Origin: Lachnospiraceae bacterium UBA7086
GTDB lineage: Bacteria; Bacillota; Clostridia; Lachnospirales; Lachnospiraceae
Reading direction: 5' to 3'
Assembly: GCA_002492525.1 (NCBI GenBank)
Contig: DKZA01000016.1
Location: 92,630 to 156,629, forward strand
Length of the DNA: 64,000 nucleotides
In this document: positions 44,034-53,290 of the stretch, in pieces
Layout of the letters: the number at the start of each line of letters is the position of its first letter
How positions within the stretch are numbered: the first letter of the stretch is position 1
Translations under genes and position numbers: made by a program
Notes under the pieces: model-generated
The model's input: the letters and a program-made list of their open reading frames with translations, nothing else
Database searches by the model: none
What the model was told of the DNA's origin: nothing

Positions 44034-46658
44034 GTGGAAGTATATCTGAGCATTGATACAGCAGGACGGGAAACAAAGCCACAGGCAACATATGAGATTG
44101 TCAGGATCAGGAAACAGACAGTAAAGGGCTGGCGGCGGCTGGAGGTCGGGGAAGCAGCCAGTTTGATCGGAGAAAAGGGATATACAGTCATTCCCGGTAA
44201 GATGGTAGACGGTATGAAGGCGGAAAATTGTAAGGCGATGCAGGTCTTTATGGTAGATTTTGATGATGGAATAGGCTATCAGGAGATAGCGCACAGATGT
44301 CAGGAGATAGGGCTCCCGATCACATTTGCGTATCATACTTTTAGTTCTTCAGAGGAAAAGGAAAGGTTCCGGATCGCTTTTGTACACAGAACCCTGATAG
44401 AGGATCCGTTCATCATAAGGATCGCCTTGAAGATGTTGAAGAGTATATTTCCGGAGTGTGATTCAAATTGCAGTAATCCGGATCGCATGTTCTATGGAGG
44501 AAAGGAACTGATCTGTCTGCATGAGGATGCGACTTTTGCCATGGTGCAGCTACAAATCCCATTTTTCCAGTCTTTAGATAAAGATAAAAACTTTACCCGC
44601 AATATAAGGGAGTTTTCAGGGAAGAATAAAATCGCGTTGTTAAAAAAAGGGCTGGCAATGGGAGACAGCTCATTTTATCAGGACATTCTGAAAGATGACG
44701 GAAAAAGGGAACCTGCTACTATACATATAATAGGGGAACCCCCATTTCCGTCATTTTGCGTGATAGAAAGTGTGAAAAAAGGGGAGGATTTGCACCATGG
44801 CAAAAGGCGCAGACAGGAACAGAAGAATCTGGATCTGACAGATATGACGGGCTGTCAGCTGCTGGATGATTTCTTTTCGGGAAAAGTGGTCAGCCATGAC
44901 CAGCGGTTTGCGATCCTTACAAACCTTCTAAGGATAAAAGGCGGCATGAAGCGGTTTTTTGAAGTGATGCAGGAATATTATGAACAGGAGTCCATAGAGA
45001 AATGGAAAGGGTATCGTCATTATATGAAAGAATACAATCCCAAAAGATGTACGGGGGAGTTCTGCCCTTATTATCATGTATGCGAGCATGAAGAAACGAT
45101 CGCTTTGACACTGGAGAGGGACAGAAAAGTATCCTGTAAGGATGGCATAGAATATTATCCATTAGAAGAGGCATTTACATGTATGGAGCAAAACCTGAGG
45201 CAGGCATACTGTTTGGATGGAGCCGGGATACATCTGATCAAAGCGCAGACCGGGATCGGAAAGACTACTGCTTATATCAAATTGGTAAGGGAAGAAAGGG
45301 ATGCGAGGTTCATCATAGCGGTGCCGACCATAAGGCTGAGGGATGAGATATATAATCGGCTGGTAAAGGAGGGGATCCCGGAAGGAGAAATGTTTGTCAC
45401 GAAGAATATAAATGGCAATCCGCTCATACCGGGAGATATACAGAAGGCGTATGTGGAGGCACATGAGAGGGGAGAGCATGATCTGCCAAAGAAGATCATC
45501 CGCGATTATTATGAAACGATACGTGACAGGGAAGATAAGAGAACAGTTGCGGAGGAGTGCAGGCTGTATCTGGAAGGGATTCGTGTATTATCCGGGGAGA
45601 GGATCATCATCACCACACATGCTTATTTTGTAAATATGCCTCAGATGGATTTGCAGCAGTATACGGTCATCATAGATGAGGATATCCTGCAGCTATATTT
45701 CCTGAAACAGATGCCGTATGTGAGCATTGAGAGCCTGCAGGCAGTAAAAAGGAGTGCAGTACAGCCATATGCCGGGATCGCGGAACAGATGCTCAGTGTG
45801 GACGAGGATTTTTATGCAAAGATACAGGGAGGAGGCGTGACAGTCCCATTCAATATAGAAGAATTGGAAAACATGGACTGTGCCGATGGCGGTAACGTGA
45901 ATGACATAGTCTATGCGAGGACTTTTGTAAAAACAAGCGGAAGGGATGGAAAACAATATGTGCGGTATTTCTGCCCGGGACAGCTCCCGAAGGCGAAATA
46001 TATCATTCTTTCTGCGACCTTGAATGAAAGGATCTATAAAGAATATTTTGGGAACAGGATGACAGTGTACAGTTACCCGTATAAGAAAGCGAAGTACATG
46101 GGGAAGCTGATACAGCACACTTATCATTCCCTTGGGAGGGCGGATCTGCAGAAGAAAAAGCAGGTTTTTTTTTATGCAAAAACATCTGCAGGAAATGAAA
46201 GAGTTGAGATCATCACTTTTAAAGAAGCATCTCAATGGGAGGAAATGAGGGGCTGTAACAGGTCGGGGATCCATTTTGGAAATGCCACCGGGGTAAATGA
46301 TCTGGCGGGAAAAGATATAGTGATCATAGGTACGCCTTTTCTCATACCGGATGTATATAAACTTGCGGCCTGTTATCTGGATTCTGAGGTAAACAGTAAG
46401 ATAGATAAGGCACCCAAGATCAGGAGGGTGGACTACAAAGAGTATAATTTCCTGATCGTAACCTATAAGGATCCTCTGCTGAGGGAGATACAGCTTTCAT
46501 CCATAGAGAGCGAAATGGAGCAGTGTATCGGAAGGACCAGACTTTTAAGGAATGACTGCTGCGTCTATGTATTTTCCGGGTTTCCCTGTGAGCAGGCACA
46601 GATAAAGATGGGAAATTATCTTTTACAGGATGGTAAAGGAGAGCAGGAGGATCAATAA
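44034..46658 (+). CDS. primase-helicase fusion (AEP-like primase plus SF2 helicase)
   Basis: An 874-residue predicted replication protein. The N-terminal third has AEP/RepB-like primase features (MQVFMVDFDDG near residue 72, then FAYHTFSSSEEKERFRIAF). A Cys/His cluster CTGEFCPYYHVCEH sits near 340. The C-terminal half is a superfamily 2 helicase: Walker A KAQTGIGKTTAY near 403, VIIDED near 545, SATLNERIY, and the Arg finger region EQCIGRTRLLR near 829. The start is GTG at 44034 behind AAGGAGG; the long spacing leaves some doubt. It likely starts replication of the excised circle. Confidence 0.78.
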   Translation: MEVYLSIDTAGRETKPQATYEIVRIRKQTVKGWRRLEVGEAASLIGEKGYTVIPGKMVDGMKAENCKAMQVFMVDFDDGIGYQEIAHRCQEIGLPITFAYHTFSSSEEKERFRIAFVHRTLIEDPFIIRIALKMLKSIFPECDSNCSNPDRMFYGGKELICLHEDATFAMVQLQIPFFQSLDKDKNFTRNIREFSGKNKIALLKKGLAMGDSSFYQDILKDDGKREPATIHIIGEPPFPSFCVIESVKKGEDLHHGKRRRQEQKNLDLTDMTGCQLLDDFFSGKVVSHDQRFAILTNLLRIKGGMKRFFEVMQEYYEQESIEKWKGYRHYMKEYNPKRCTGEFCPYYHVCEHEETIALTLERDRKVSCKDGIEYYPLEEAFTCMEQNLRQAYCLDGAGIHLIKAQTGIGKTTAYIKLVREERDARFIIAVPTIRLRDEIYNRLVKEGIPEGEMFVTKNINGNPLIPGDIQKAYVEAHERGEHDLPKKIIRDYYETIRDREDKRTVAEECRLYLEGIRVLSGERIIITTHAYFVNMPQMDLQQYTVIIDEDILQLYFLKQMPYVSIESLQAVKRSAVQPYAGIAEQMLSVDEDFYAKIQGGGVTVPFNIEELENMDCADGGNVNDIVYARTFVKTSGRDGKQYVRYFCPGQLPKAKYIILSATLNERIYKEYFGNRMTVYSYPYKKAKYMGKLIQHTYHSLGRADLQKKKQVFFYAKTSAGNERVEIITFKEASQWEEMRGCNRSGIHFGNATGVNDLAGKDIVIIGTPFLIPDVYKLAACYLDSEVNSKIDKAPKIRRVDYKEYNFLIVTYKDPLLREIQLSSIESEMEQCIGRTRLLRNDCCVYVFSGFPCEQAQIKMGNYLLQDGKGEQEDQ

Positions 46659-47079
46659 AAACAGAGCAGAATTATTTTGAGTAAAGAATAAGGGATGGAA
46701 GGATATTCATGGTTTTTAAATGATCTGGGGCTGTTGCTGGAAGCAGTGACGGGTGCAGTGGATTTGTGAGATGAGGGCAGGCATTGTCCGTGCCGGATAT
46801 CGAGTGATGAAGCTGCGGGGGTATATCCATTGTGGAGAACGGGAAGCGCAGACGGTTTCAATTACAGCGTGGTCAGGAGATGTCATATCCCAACCTGCTG
46901 TGACTGAGACGATGCGGACAGGCCGGAAGGCTGCCCGTGGAACACATGGATATACCGGTGGGGATTGTATGGACGGTGGCAGTAAGGCCGGCCAGGATGA
47001 CGGGGAAGTTTGGAAGCTTCACAGTCAGTCATTTCAAAGAAATGAAATGATATATCATATAATTGAAAACAGGGACGGA
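46659..47079 (+). other. gene-poor stretch
   Basis: Between the primase-helicase gene and the terminator at 47080 there is an open frame from 46753, but it lacks a ribosome site and family-like sequence. I do not call a gene here. The G+C-rich part (46760-47000) might encode an RNA, but no clear fold was seen. Confidence 0.3.
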
Positions 47080-47109
47080 GATCCTGGAAGTCATTCCAGG
47101 ATCTTTTTT
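47080..47109 (+). terminator. intrinsic terminator
   Basis: Perfect stem GATCCTGGAA / TTCCAGGATC (47080-47103) around GTCA, then TTTTTT. Confidence 0.88.
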
Positions 47110-47135
47110 GTCTGCCGGCAAGATATTTCAGAGGA

Positions 47136-47167
47136 TGACAAAATTTGTCACAGTCGAGTTATATACT
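47136..47167 (+). promoter_or_regulatory. element dyad promoter, copy 4
   Basis: Perfect dyad TGACAAAATTTGTCA (47136-47150), 11 bases, then TATACT (47162-47167). It comes directly after a terminator and faces the zinc-ribbon gene at 47261. Confidence 0.8.
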
Positions 47168-47260
47168 CATGTCAGAAATGACTTAGAAAAAGTTCTGGCG
47201 CCAGATCATATCCGGCAGGATGGTAGCAAAGTCATAAAAAGAAAAAATAAGGAGGGCATC

Positions 47261-48412
47261 ATGTATTGTGAAAAGTGTGGGAAACAGGTAGAAGAAGGAA
47301 GCCGGTTCTGTCCTTACTGCGGGGCCGCAAACAGTCCGGAACCGGTACGAAAAGGGCAGGAAATTCCGGCACAACAGGAGCATGTAAAAAAAGAGAGAGC
47401 AAAAAAGGAGAGCGTAAAAAGGAAAGGGAAAAAACTGCCGGTGATCATCATTGCTGCAGTCGTGGTCATGATCCTTGGGATCATGGTCTTTTCGGAGGGG
47501 GAAGGGAACTCAAAAGGCCATGTGGAGACCATGAAAGATTTATCACTGTATGCGGGTTATACGGAAGCAGAACTGGTGGCGGAACTTGGTTATGAAAAGA
47601 ATGAATATGGGATATACCCGCAAGAGGATCATATGAACTTACTCTTTGAGGATGGGAGGATATATCTGATGCAGATCCGCAGTCCGGAGGATGTGGGTAT
47701 GACGTTGTGCGGTGTAGGGTTGAAGGATTCCCTGGAAAAGGCAGATGCGGTCCTGGAAAAAAGCGGATTTGTCAAAGCAGGATCTTATGAGACAAATGAG
47801 GTTGCTGCAGATGGCTCTCTTGATACGGTAGATGTGCAGGTGACCTGTTATACGGAAAGCGGGACGGGATATCCATATTATGTCAATTCGGATATGGACG
47901 GACAGATCTTATCATTGATCTACGGACTGGAAGCAGAGGAGCCTGACTTCACGAATGAGCAGGAAGAGGGACTGGCAGATCCAGAAATGCAAGAAGAGGA
48001 GGAAACAGAAGATGCGTTAGCGGAAGAAGAACAGACAGAGACACAGGAGCCAGTGGAAGAGCTGCAGTTTCCGGCTACAGAGCCTTTGACGTATGGCGCA
48101 TATTCCGGTGACGATGGAACAGGGGGCATGAATACCGCCGAGGTGGGATTTTATACGGACGAAACGGGCGGCAGCTATATTTATATAGAATGTTGGAGAG
48201 ATGACCGTGCGGTAGTCTATTTTGAGGGAATGTTGGAAGAGAACGGGGACACCTATCACGCGTACTGTGAGGAAGTAGATACCAGTATCCTTGTCACTTT
48301 TGCGGATGGTGGATTATATGTGCAGATAGAAGATTCAGATTTTACAGATATCGAACTGATGGAAGGATTTTATCATCTGGATGCGGCCCTGAACCTGGAT
48401 GAAGTCGGTTAA
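47261..48412 (+). CDS. zinc-ribbon membrane protein
   Basis: A 383-residue protein with an N-terminal zinc ribbon (YCEKCGKQVEEGSRFCPYCG), a Lys/Glu linker, one membrane helix (about residues 66-84, LPVIIIAAVVVMILGIMVF), then an outside part of about 295 residues with an acidic Glu/Gln spacer. The ATG at 47261 has GGAGGG upstream; upstream in-frame starts overlap the promoter. The role is unknown: a membrane sensor or anchor is plausible. It leads the block that continues with another zinc-ribbon protein and the RNA-repair gene. Confidence 0.75.
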   Translation: MYCEKCGKQVEEGSRFCPYCGAANSPEPVRKGQEIPAQQEHVKKERAKKESVKRKGKKLPVIIIAAVVVMILGIMVFSEGEGNSKGHVETMKDLSLYAGYTEAELVAELGYEKNEYGIYPQEDHMNLLFEDGRIYLMQIRSPEDVGMTLCGVGLKDSLEKADAVLEKSGFVKAGSYETNEVAADGSLDTVDVQVTCYTESGTGYPYYVNSDMDGQILSLIYGLEAEEPDFTNEQEEGLADPEMQEEEETEDALAEEEQTETQEPVEELQFPATEPLTYGAYSGDDGTGGMNTAEVGFYTDETGGSYIYIECWRDDRAVVYFEGMLEENGDTYHAYCEEVDTSILVTFADGGLYVQIEDSDFTDIELMEGFYHLDAALNLDEVG

Positions 48413-48454
48413 AGGGGCTGTTATGAAAAATCAAACATGGAAGGAGAAGAGGAT

Positions 48455-49264
48455 ATGTTTTGTAGAAATTGTGGAAGAGAATTATCAGAAAGCGTAGTGT
48501 TCTGTCCGGTCTGCGGGACGAAGCGTTCAGAGACATCGGCAGAAAACGACAGTGTTCAGACCGCAGACAGATATACAGGGGAGAATACTGATTCTCAAGA
48601 TCAAAAGACGGACGAAAATGTCGGACAAAATATGATTTCTAAGGCGTGGAACGGATCATTGTTCACCAAAATAGCCATTAAGTTTGGAAATGTCCTGGAG
48701 ATACTGGAAGGGATATTCTTTGTGATATTATCCGTTATCCTGTTCCGGGAAAAAGGTTTTTGGGGATATGCTTTCGGGCTTCTCTTTGTATTTGCGGGGA
48801 TCGGATGCTGTGTCAATGGTGTCATGTTATTGATATCCCGTAAGCATAGTGAGGCTTCACCACCGACTGAGGCAGAGATCAGAAAGAAAAAAAGAAATCT
48901 CTGTATTGGCGTGGTGGTCATGGTGATCGCACTGATCGTATGTATCAATACCGGCGGAGGCACATATGCCATCGTAAAATCTGTTTCCTTTGAAAGTATT
49001 GGAAAAGAGACGATCGGGGAGATCGTGAATGAAAATATAAAGAGTCCGGAATGGACACAGACCAAACTGGATAACGATTCCAGATTAGTATACGTAAAAG
49101 GATATTGCCCGGCATATGGGGAGACGATACAGATTGAATTTTATTATGAGAAGTTAAAAGACGGCTCCCATGAAGTGTCATTGAACGGGATATCCTGTCC
49201 GGACAGCGATGAAGAATATGGTACGCTGGAAGCGGCGATCATATGGGCTTCCTTTTATGATTGA
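48455..49264 (+). CDS. second zinc-ribbon membrane protein
   Basis: A 269-residue protein: an N-terminal zinc ribbon (FCRNCGRELSESVVFCPVCG), a polar linker, then three hydrophobic segments (about residues 75-95, 100-122 and 147-167) and an outside C-terminal domain of about 90 residues. The ATG at 48455 has AAGGAG 8 bases upstream and is preferred over 48437. It is related in layout to the preceding gene and may form a complex with it. Confidence 0.7.
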   Translation: MFCRNCGRELSESVVFCPVCGTKRSETSAENDSVQTADRYTGENTDSQDQKTDENVGQNMISKAWNGSLFTKIAIKFGNVLEILEGIFFVILSVILFREKGFWGYAFGLLFVFAGIGCCVNGVMLLISRKHSEASPPTEAEIRKKKRNLCIGVVVMVIALIVCINTGGGTYAIVKSVSFESIGKETIGEIVNENIKSPEWTQTKLDNDSRLVYVKGYCPAYGETIQIEFYYEKLKDGSHEVSLNGISCPDSDEEYGTLEAAIIWASFYD

Positions 49265-49363
49265 AGAAGGAAGAGGCGGATGATACAATGATCTTGTGCC
49301 GGGAAGAGCATGCTGGTCGGGTAAAGTCCCTGAAAAGAGACTGGCCGGAAAGGAAGGAAAACA

Positions 49364-51556
49364 GTGCGTATATTGTTATTGTTAAGGGGAGCGCCGGGGT
49401 GCGGTAAGACTACCTGGATAGAAAAGAATGGACTGCGTTTATATACATTATCTTCTGATGAGATCCGTCTTATGTATCAGAGTCCGGTCATGGGAACAGA
49501 CGGTCAGGTACATATCAGCCAGGATAATGACGATGCAGTCTGGAAAACGCTGTTCCGTATCCTGCGCGGCCGGATGCAGAGGGGCGACCTTACAGTGATC
49601 GATGCTACAAATGCAAGGACGTCAGAATTAAACCGGTATAAGGAATTATGTGCGGAGTACCGATACCGGGTCTACTGTGTGGATTTCACTGATATTCCGA
49701 TAGAGGAAGTAAAAATGCGCAATATGGCACGGGAGCCGTTCCGCAGGGTGCCGGAGCGGGTGATCGATACGATGTATGCCCGGTTTGCGACCCAGAAGGT
49801 GCCGTCCGGGATCAGGGTGATACGCCCTGATGAACTGGGAACCGTCTGGCTTACGAAACTTGATCTGTCACATTACAGGGCGATTCACCATATCGGCGAT
49901 ATCCATGGGTGTAATACGGCCCTGCAGGATTATCTGGCGGTAGAGGGCGGTATGAAGGAAGATGAGTTCTATATCTTCGTGGGGGATTACATAGACCGTG
50001 GAATTGAAAATGCAGAGGTAGTAAGATTCCTGCTCTCCATTATGGACAGGAAGAATGTACTGTTATTGGAAGGAAACCATGAGAAGAACCTGTGGCATTG
50101 GGCCAATGAAGAGGAGACTGCGGACAGGGAATTTGAACTGGTGACGAAACCGGCTCTTGAAAATGCAGATATCGGCAGGAAAGAAGTGAGGAATCTCTAC
50201 CGGCGTTTCGGGCAGTGCGCTTATTATCGTTATGATGGTAATACCTATCTGGTCACCCATGCAGGACTGTCATCCATACCGGATAACCTGTCATTTGTAG
50301 CGACAGAACAGATGATCCAGGGTGTGGGACAGTATGAAGATGCGGAACAGGTCGCAGAGACTTTCCGGGTGACTTCCCCGGCGGACTGCTTCCAGATCTA
50401 TGGTCACAGGAATCTAAAACAGGTGCCTCTCACCGCAGAAGGAAGAGTGTTTAACCTGGAGGGACAGATCGAGTATGGCGGTTCTCTGCGCTGCCTGAAG
50501 ATCGGGCATGATGGCATCTTGCCGTCAGAGACCTCAAACAGGGTATTCAGAAGTCCGGAAGAGAGGGAAGAGCAGAAACGTTTTGCGGAGAGTTCGGTTG
50601 CAGACCTGCTGATATCCATGCGTCACAATAAATATATCATGGAAAAGAGATACGGGGATATCTCATCTTTTAATTTTACAGATGAAGCTTTTCACGACAA
50701 AGCCTGGAACAGCCAGACTGTGCGGGCGAGGGGACTTTATCTGGATACAGCAAGGGGAAAGGTGGCGGCCAGGGCATACGATAAGTTTTTCAACATCGGA
50801 GAGCGCGAGGAAACCCGTATGGACAGGTTACAGCGCAGATTTCATTTTCCGGTGACTGCCTATGTAAAAGAAAATGGGTACCTGGGTATCGTCAGTTATA
50901 ATGATAAAGAGGATGATCTGCTGTTTGCCTGCAAATTTACCATGGACAGCTTGTTTGTGGAAAGACTGAAAGAGATATTAACTGCAAGCATTTCCGGAGA
51001 GCATCTGGAAAAGATGAAAGATTATATCCGACAGAAGGATGTCTCATTTATCTTTGAGTGTATTGATATGGAGCATGATCCCCATGTCATAGCATATCCG
51101 GAGAATCGGGTGGTACTGCTGGATATCGTTCAGAACAGCATGGAATCCGTCAGGTATGGATATGATGAGATGTGTGCCATAGCAGAGAGGTTCGGCCTTA
51201 TGCATAAGGAGAAAGCCTTTGAGATACCGGATTGGCAGACTTTTTTTGACTGGTATCAGGATATCCGCAGAGAGGGCTATGAATACCGGGGACAGAAGAT
51301 AGAGGGATTTGTGATCGAAGATAGGGACGGGTATATGGTCAAGGTAAAACTCGCCTATTATAATTTCTGGAAACAGATGCGTGCGGTGGCAAAAGAGGTG
51401 TCCAGGAAAGGCTATATAGACAATACAGCCATGCTCGCAACGCCTGTCGCAAATGAATTTTACGGATGGCTCCGGACGCAGTACGATACGGGAGAACTGA
51501 AAAGGCTGCCGAAAGATATCTGCAGTCTTCGTAAGAAGTTTTTGGAAAGCAGATAA
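49364..51556 (+). CDS. polynucleotide kinase-phosphatase-RNA ligase fusion
   Basis: A 730-residue RNA-repair enzyme with three domains. Residues 1-165: P-loop 5'-kinase (LLLRGAPGCGKTTW; DATNARTSELNRYKEL). Residues about 170-370: metallophosphatase (HHIGDIHGC, VGDYIDRGIENAE, LLEGNHEKN, VTHAGL). Residues about 410-730: ligase like T4 Rnl1, with AYDKFFNIGE, the probable nucleotidyl Lys (about 502) in YVKENGYLGIVSY, FIFECIDMEHDPH, IEGFVIED and VKVKLAYY. Such enzymes heal and seal RNA cut by anticodon nucleases or similar toxins. Starts at GTG 49364 behind AAGGAAGG. The layout recalls bacterial Pnkp, but with a different ligase type and no Hen1 neighbour. Confidence 0.85.
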   Translation: MRILLLLRGAPGCGKTTWIEKNGLRLYTLSSDEIRLMYQSPVMGTDGQVHISQDNDDAVWKTLFRILRGRMQRGDLTVIDATNARTSELNRYKELCAEYRYRVYCVDFTDIPIEEVKMRNMAREPFRRVPERVIDTMYARFATQKVPSGIRVIRPDELGTVWLTKLDLSHYRAIHHIGDIHGCNTALQDYLAVEGGMKEDEFYIFVGDYIDRGIENAEVVRFLLSIMDRKNVLLLEGNHEKNLWHWANEEETADREFELVTKPALENADIGRKEVRNLYRRFGQCAYYRYDGNTYLVTHAGLSSIPDNLSFVATEQMIQGVGQYEDAEQVAETFRVTSPADCFQIYGHRNLKQVPLTAEGRVFNLEGQIEYGGSLRCLKIGHDGILPSETSNRVFRSPEEREEQKRFAESSVADLLISMRHNKYIMEKRYGDISSFNFTDEAFHDKAWNSQTVRARGLYLDTARGKVAARAYDKFFNIGEREETRMDRLQRRFHFPVTAYVKENGYLGIVSYNDKEDDLLFACKFTMDSLFVERLKEILTASISGEHLEKMKDYIRQKDVSFIFECIDMEHDPHVIAYPENRVVLLDIVQNSMESVRYGYDEMCAIAERFGLMHKEKAFEIPDWQTFFDWYQDIRREGYEYRGQKIEGFVIEDRDGYMVKVKLAYYNFWKQMRAVAKEVSRKGYIDNTAMLATPVANEFYGWLRTQYDTGELKRLPKDICSLRKKFLESR

Positions 51557-51597
51557 GAAGAAACAGATGAAAAAACTTATACGGCCGGTTTGACTGT

Positions 51598-51626
51598 GGG
51601 GGAGCTGAAAAGTTCTCCCTTTTTTC
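51598..51626 (+). terminator. terminator after the RNA-repair gene
   Basis: GGGAG / CTCCC around a 10-base loop, followed by TTTTTT (51620-51625). Confidence 0.7.
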
Positions 51627-51639
51627 ATATTTTTCAGAG

Positions 51640-51671
51640 TGACAGAAAATGTCATGACAGGGATATACAAT
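51640..51671 (+). promoter_or_regulatory. element dyad promoter, copy 5
   Basis: TGACAGAAAATGTCA (51640-51654), 11 bases, then TACAAT (51666-51671). The expected transcription start is about 40 bases before the GTPase gene. Confidence 0.8.
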
Positions 51672-51717
51672 GAACTTGTAGATCCGTAAAAACAAAGAAC
51701 AAAAGGGAGGAAAATGT

Positions 51718-52797
51718 ATGTTAACACATTTAATGAGCAGAATGGGTGAAGTATGTGGAGCTGGGGAACAGGATGAAGTGAGTTTTGTTAAGGAGAGCAT
51801 GGATGATCTGTGCGAGATCCTGGAAGCGGAGATCCTGAAGAGTGATGCATCGGAGGAAGAGAAGCAGATACTGTTGGCGAGGCTTCGGAAGCTATGCAGT
51901 ACAAAGACGAATATCATGCTTGTAGGAGCTACCGGTTGTGGAAAGAGCTCCACGATCAATGCCCTGTTTTCCTGTGATCATCAGGAAGAAGGGTATGTGG
52001 AGATCGCTAAAGTGGGCAGCAAGGCGGATCCGGAGACAAGGGATATCGAGAAATACCGGATCGGGAACCTGATCCTGTGGGATACGCCAGGGCTTGGTGA
52101 CGGGACGGAGATTGATGAACACCACCGGGAAGTGATCACGGAACTTCTCCGTCAGGAAGATGAGGAGGGAAACGCCCTGATCGATCTGGTATTGGTCATC
52201 CTGGACGGTTCTACAAAGGATATGGGGACAACGTACAGAATTTTAAATGAGGTGATCATCCCTGAACTGGATGAGGAGACAGGACGTATCCTGATCGCGT
52301 TGAATCAAGCGGATATTGCCATGAAAACGGGGAGGCACTGGGATTATGAGAAGAATGAACCGGATGAGATCCTTACCCGGTTTTTAGAGGAAAAAACAGC
52401 CTCCATACAGGCGAGGATCAAAGAGGATTCCGGACTGGATGTTGAGCCCGTTTATTACTGTGCGGGATACGAGGAAGAGTCAGGGGAAGTGGTCCGTCCT
52501 TATAACCTGTCAAAACTGTTATATTATATCCTGAGTGCCCTGCCAACGGAAAAGCGGGTGGCAGTGTTTGGCGGGATCAACACGGATTCGGAGCAGTATG
52601 AGTATAATGATGACGGGATGGATTATAACGAAGGTGTGAAGGAGAGTCTTTATGGGATGGCCGATTACGTGGCGGAAGGTATCAATAGTGGTGCAGAGAC
52701 AGGCTTTTTGATCCTTGGAGTGCCGGGAGCTGTTGTGGGTTCCGTGGTCGGGGCATTGATCGGAGGTGTCAAGGGAATTTTGAAGAGTATTTTCTGA
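51718..52797 (+). CDS. GTPase with C-terminal Gly-rich membrane segment
   Basis: A 359-residue GTPase: G1 MLVGATGCGKSSTINALF (about residue 66), G3 LWDTPGLGDG (about 120) and G4 ALNQAD (about 197). These motifs fit the Era/YeeP or IRG-like branch. The last 45 residues (GFLILGVPGAVVGSVVGALI) are hydrophobic and Gly-rich, as in proteins that insert or lie on membranes. It is monocistronic: its own dyad promoter before, a terminator after. The role is unknown; membrane-acting GTPases occur in some defence systems. Confidence 0.82.
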   Translation: MLTHLMSRMGEVCGAGEQDEVSFVKESMDDLCEILEAEILKSDASEEEKQILLARLRKLCSTKTNIMLVGATGCGKSSTINALFSCDHQEEGYVEIAKVGSKADPETRDIEKYRIGNLILWDTPGLGDGTEIDEHHREVITELLRQEDEEGNALIDLVLVILDGSTKDMGTTYRILNEVIIPELDEETGRILIALNQADIAMKTGRHWDYEKNEPDEILTRFLEEKTASIQARIKEDSGLDVEPVYYCAGYEEESGEVVRPYNLSKLLYYILSALPTEKRVAVFGGINTDSEQYEYNDDGMDYNEGVKESLYGMADYVAEGINSGAETGFLILGVPGAVVGSVVGALIGGVKGILKSIF

Positions 52798-52815
52798 GAA
52801 GTTCAAGTTGTAGGT

Positions 52816-52847
52816 GCGGCAGGAGTTGATCCTGCCGCTAAATTTTT
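52816..52847 (+). terminator. terminator of the GTPase gene
   Basis: Perfect 9-base stem GCGGCAGGA / TCCTGCCGC around GTTGA, then TAAATTTTT. Confidence 0.85.
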
Positions 52848-52919
52848 GTCAGGACATTTGTGGGACAGGAATCCAAAGTGTCCAGAGAAGGGATGGGATG
52901 GAGGTGAGGCAGTGAGAAG

Positions 52920-53249
52920 ATGAGAGACAAGAGCATACTGGATATTATCACGGAGCATGCAGCCAATGAGAGGCTGGATGCTCTTTTACTGGATGATGAA
53001 GAGTTTGTTGGACTGCAGAAAAAGATAGATGAGGCAGCTCATGAACTTGAAGGGATGGGGCTGACAAAAGAGCAGCGTAGTGGCGTTGACAGGATGGTGT
53101 CAGCGTACACGGAGAGCGCAGCATATTACAGTCTGGCAGCGTACAGGCAGGGGTTTCATGACTGTGGAGCCCTGCTCATAGAGATCGTGCCAGACAGGGC
53201 ATGTCATCTGCGAAAGGAAGGAGGGGAGCGTGAACAGCAGTCTATATGA
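52920..53249 (+). CDS. small helical protein, DUF6809-like
   Basis: A 109-residue helical protein. Its C-terminal half (MVSAYTESAAYYSLAAYRQG, then FHDCGALLIEI) has the pattern of small Firmicute proteins annotated DUF6809, common in mobile elements. Function is unknown. It begins the recombination-gene cluster and precedes the DUF5688 gene. Confidence 0.65.
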   Translation: MRDKSILDIITEHAANERLDALLLDDEEFVGLQKKIDEAAHELEGMGLTKEQRSGVDRMVSAYTESAAYYSLAAYRQGFHDCGALLIEIVPDRACHLRKEGGEREQQSI

Positions 53250-53290
53250 TATAAAAGTCTAAAATGGAAGATCAAAAAGGAGGAAGAGAG

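Noticed and set aside
46753..47181. Open frame of 142 codons after the primase-helicase gene
   Set aside because: No ribosome site and no family-like sequence. It crosses a clear terminator (47080-47109) and the dyad promoter at 47136.
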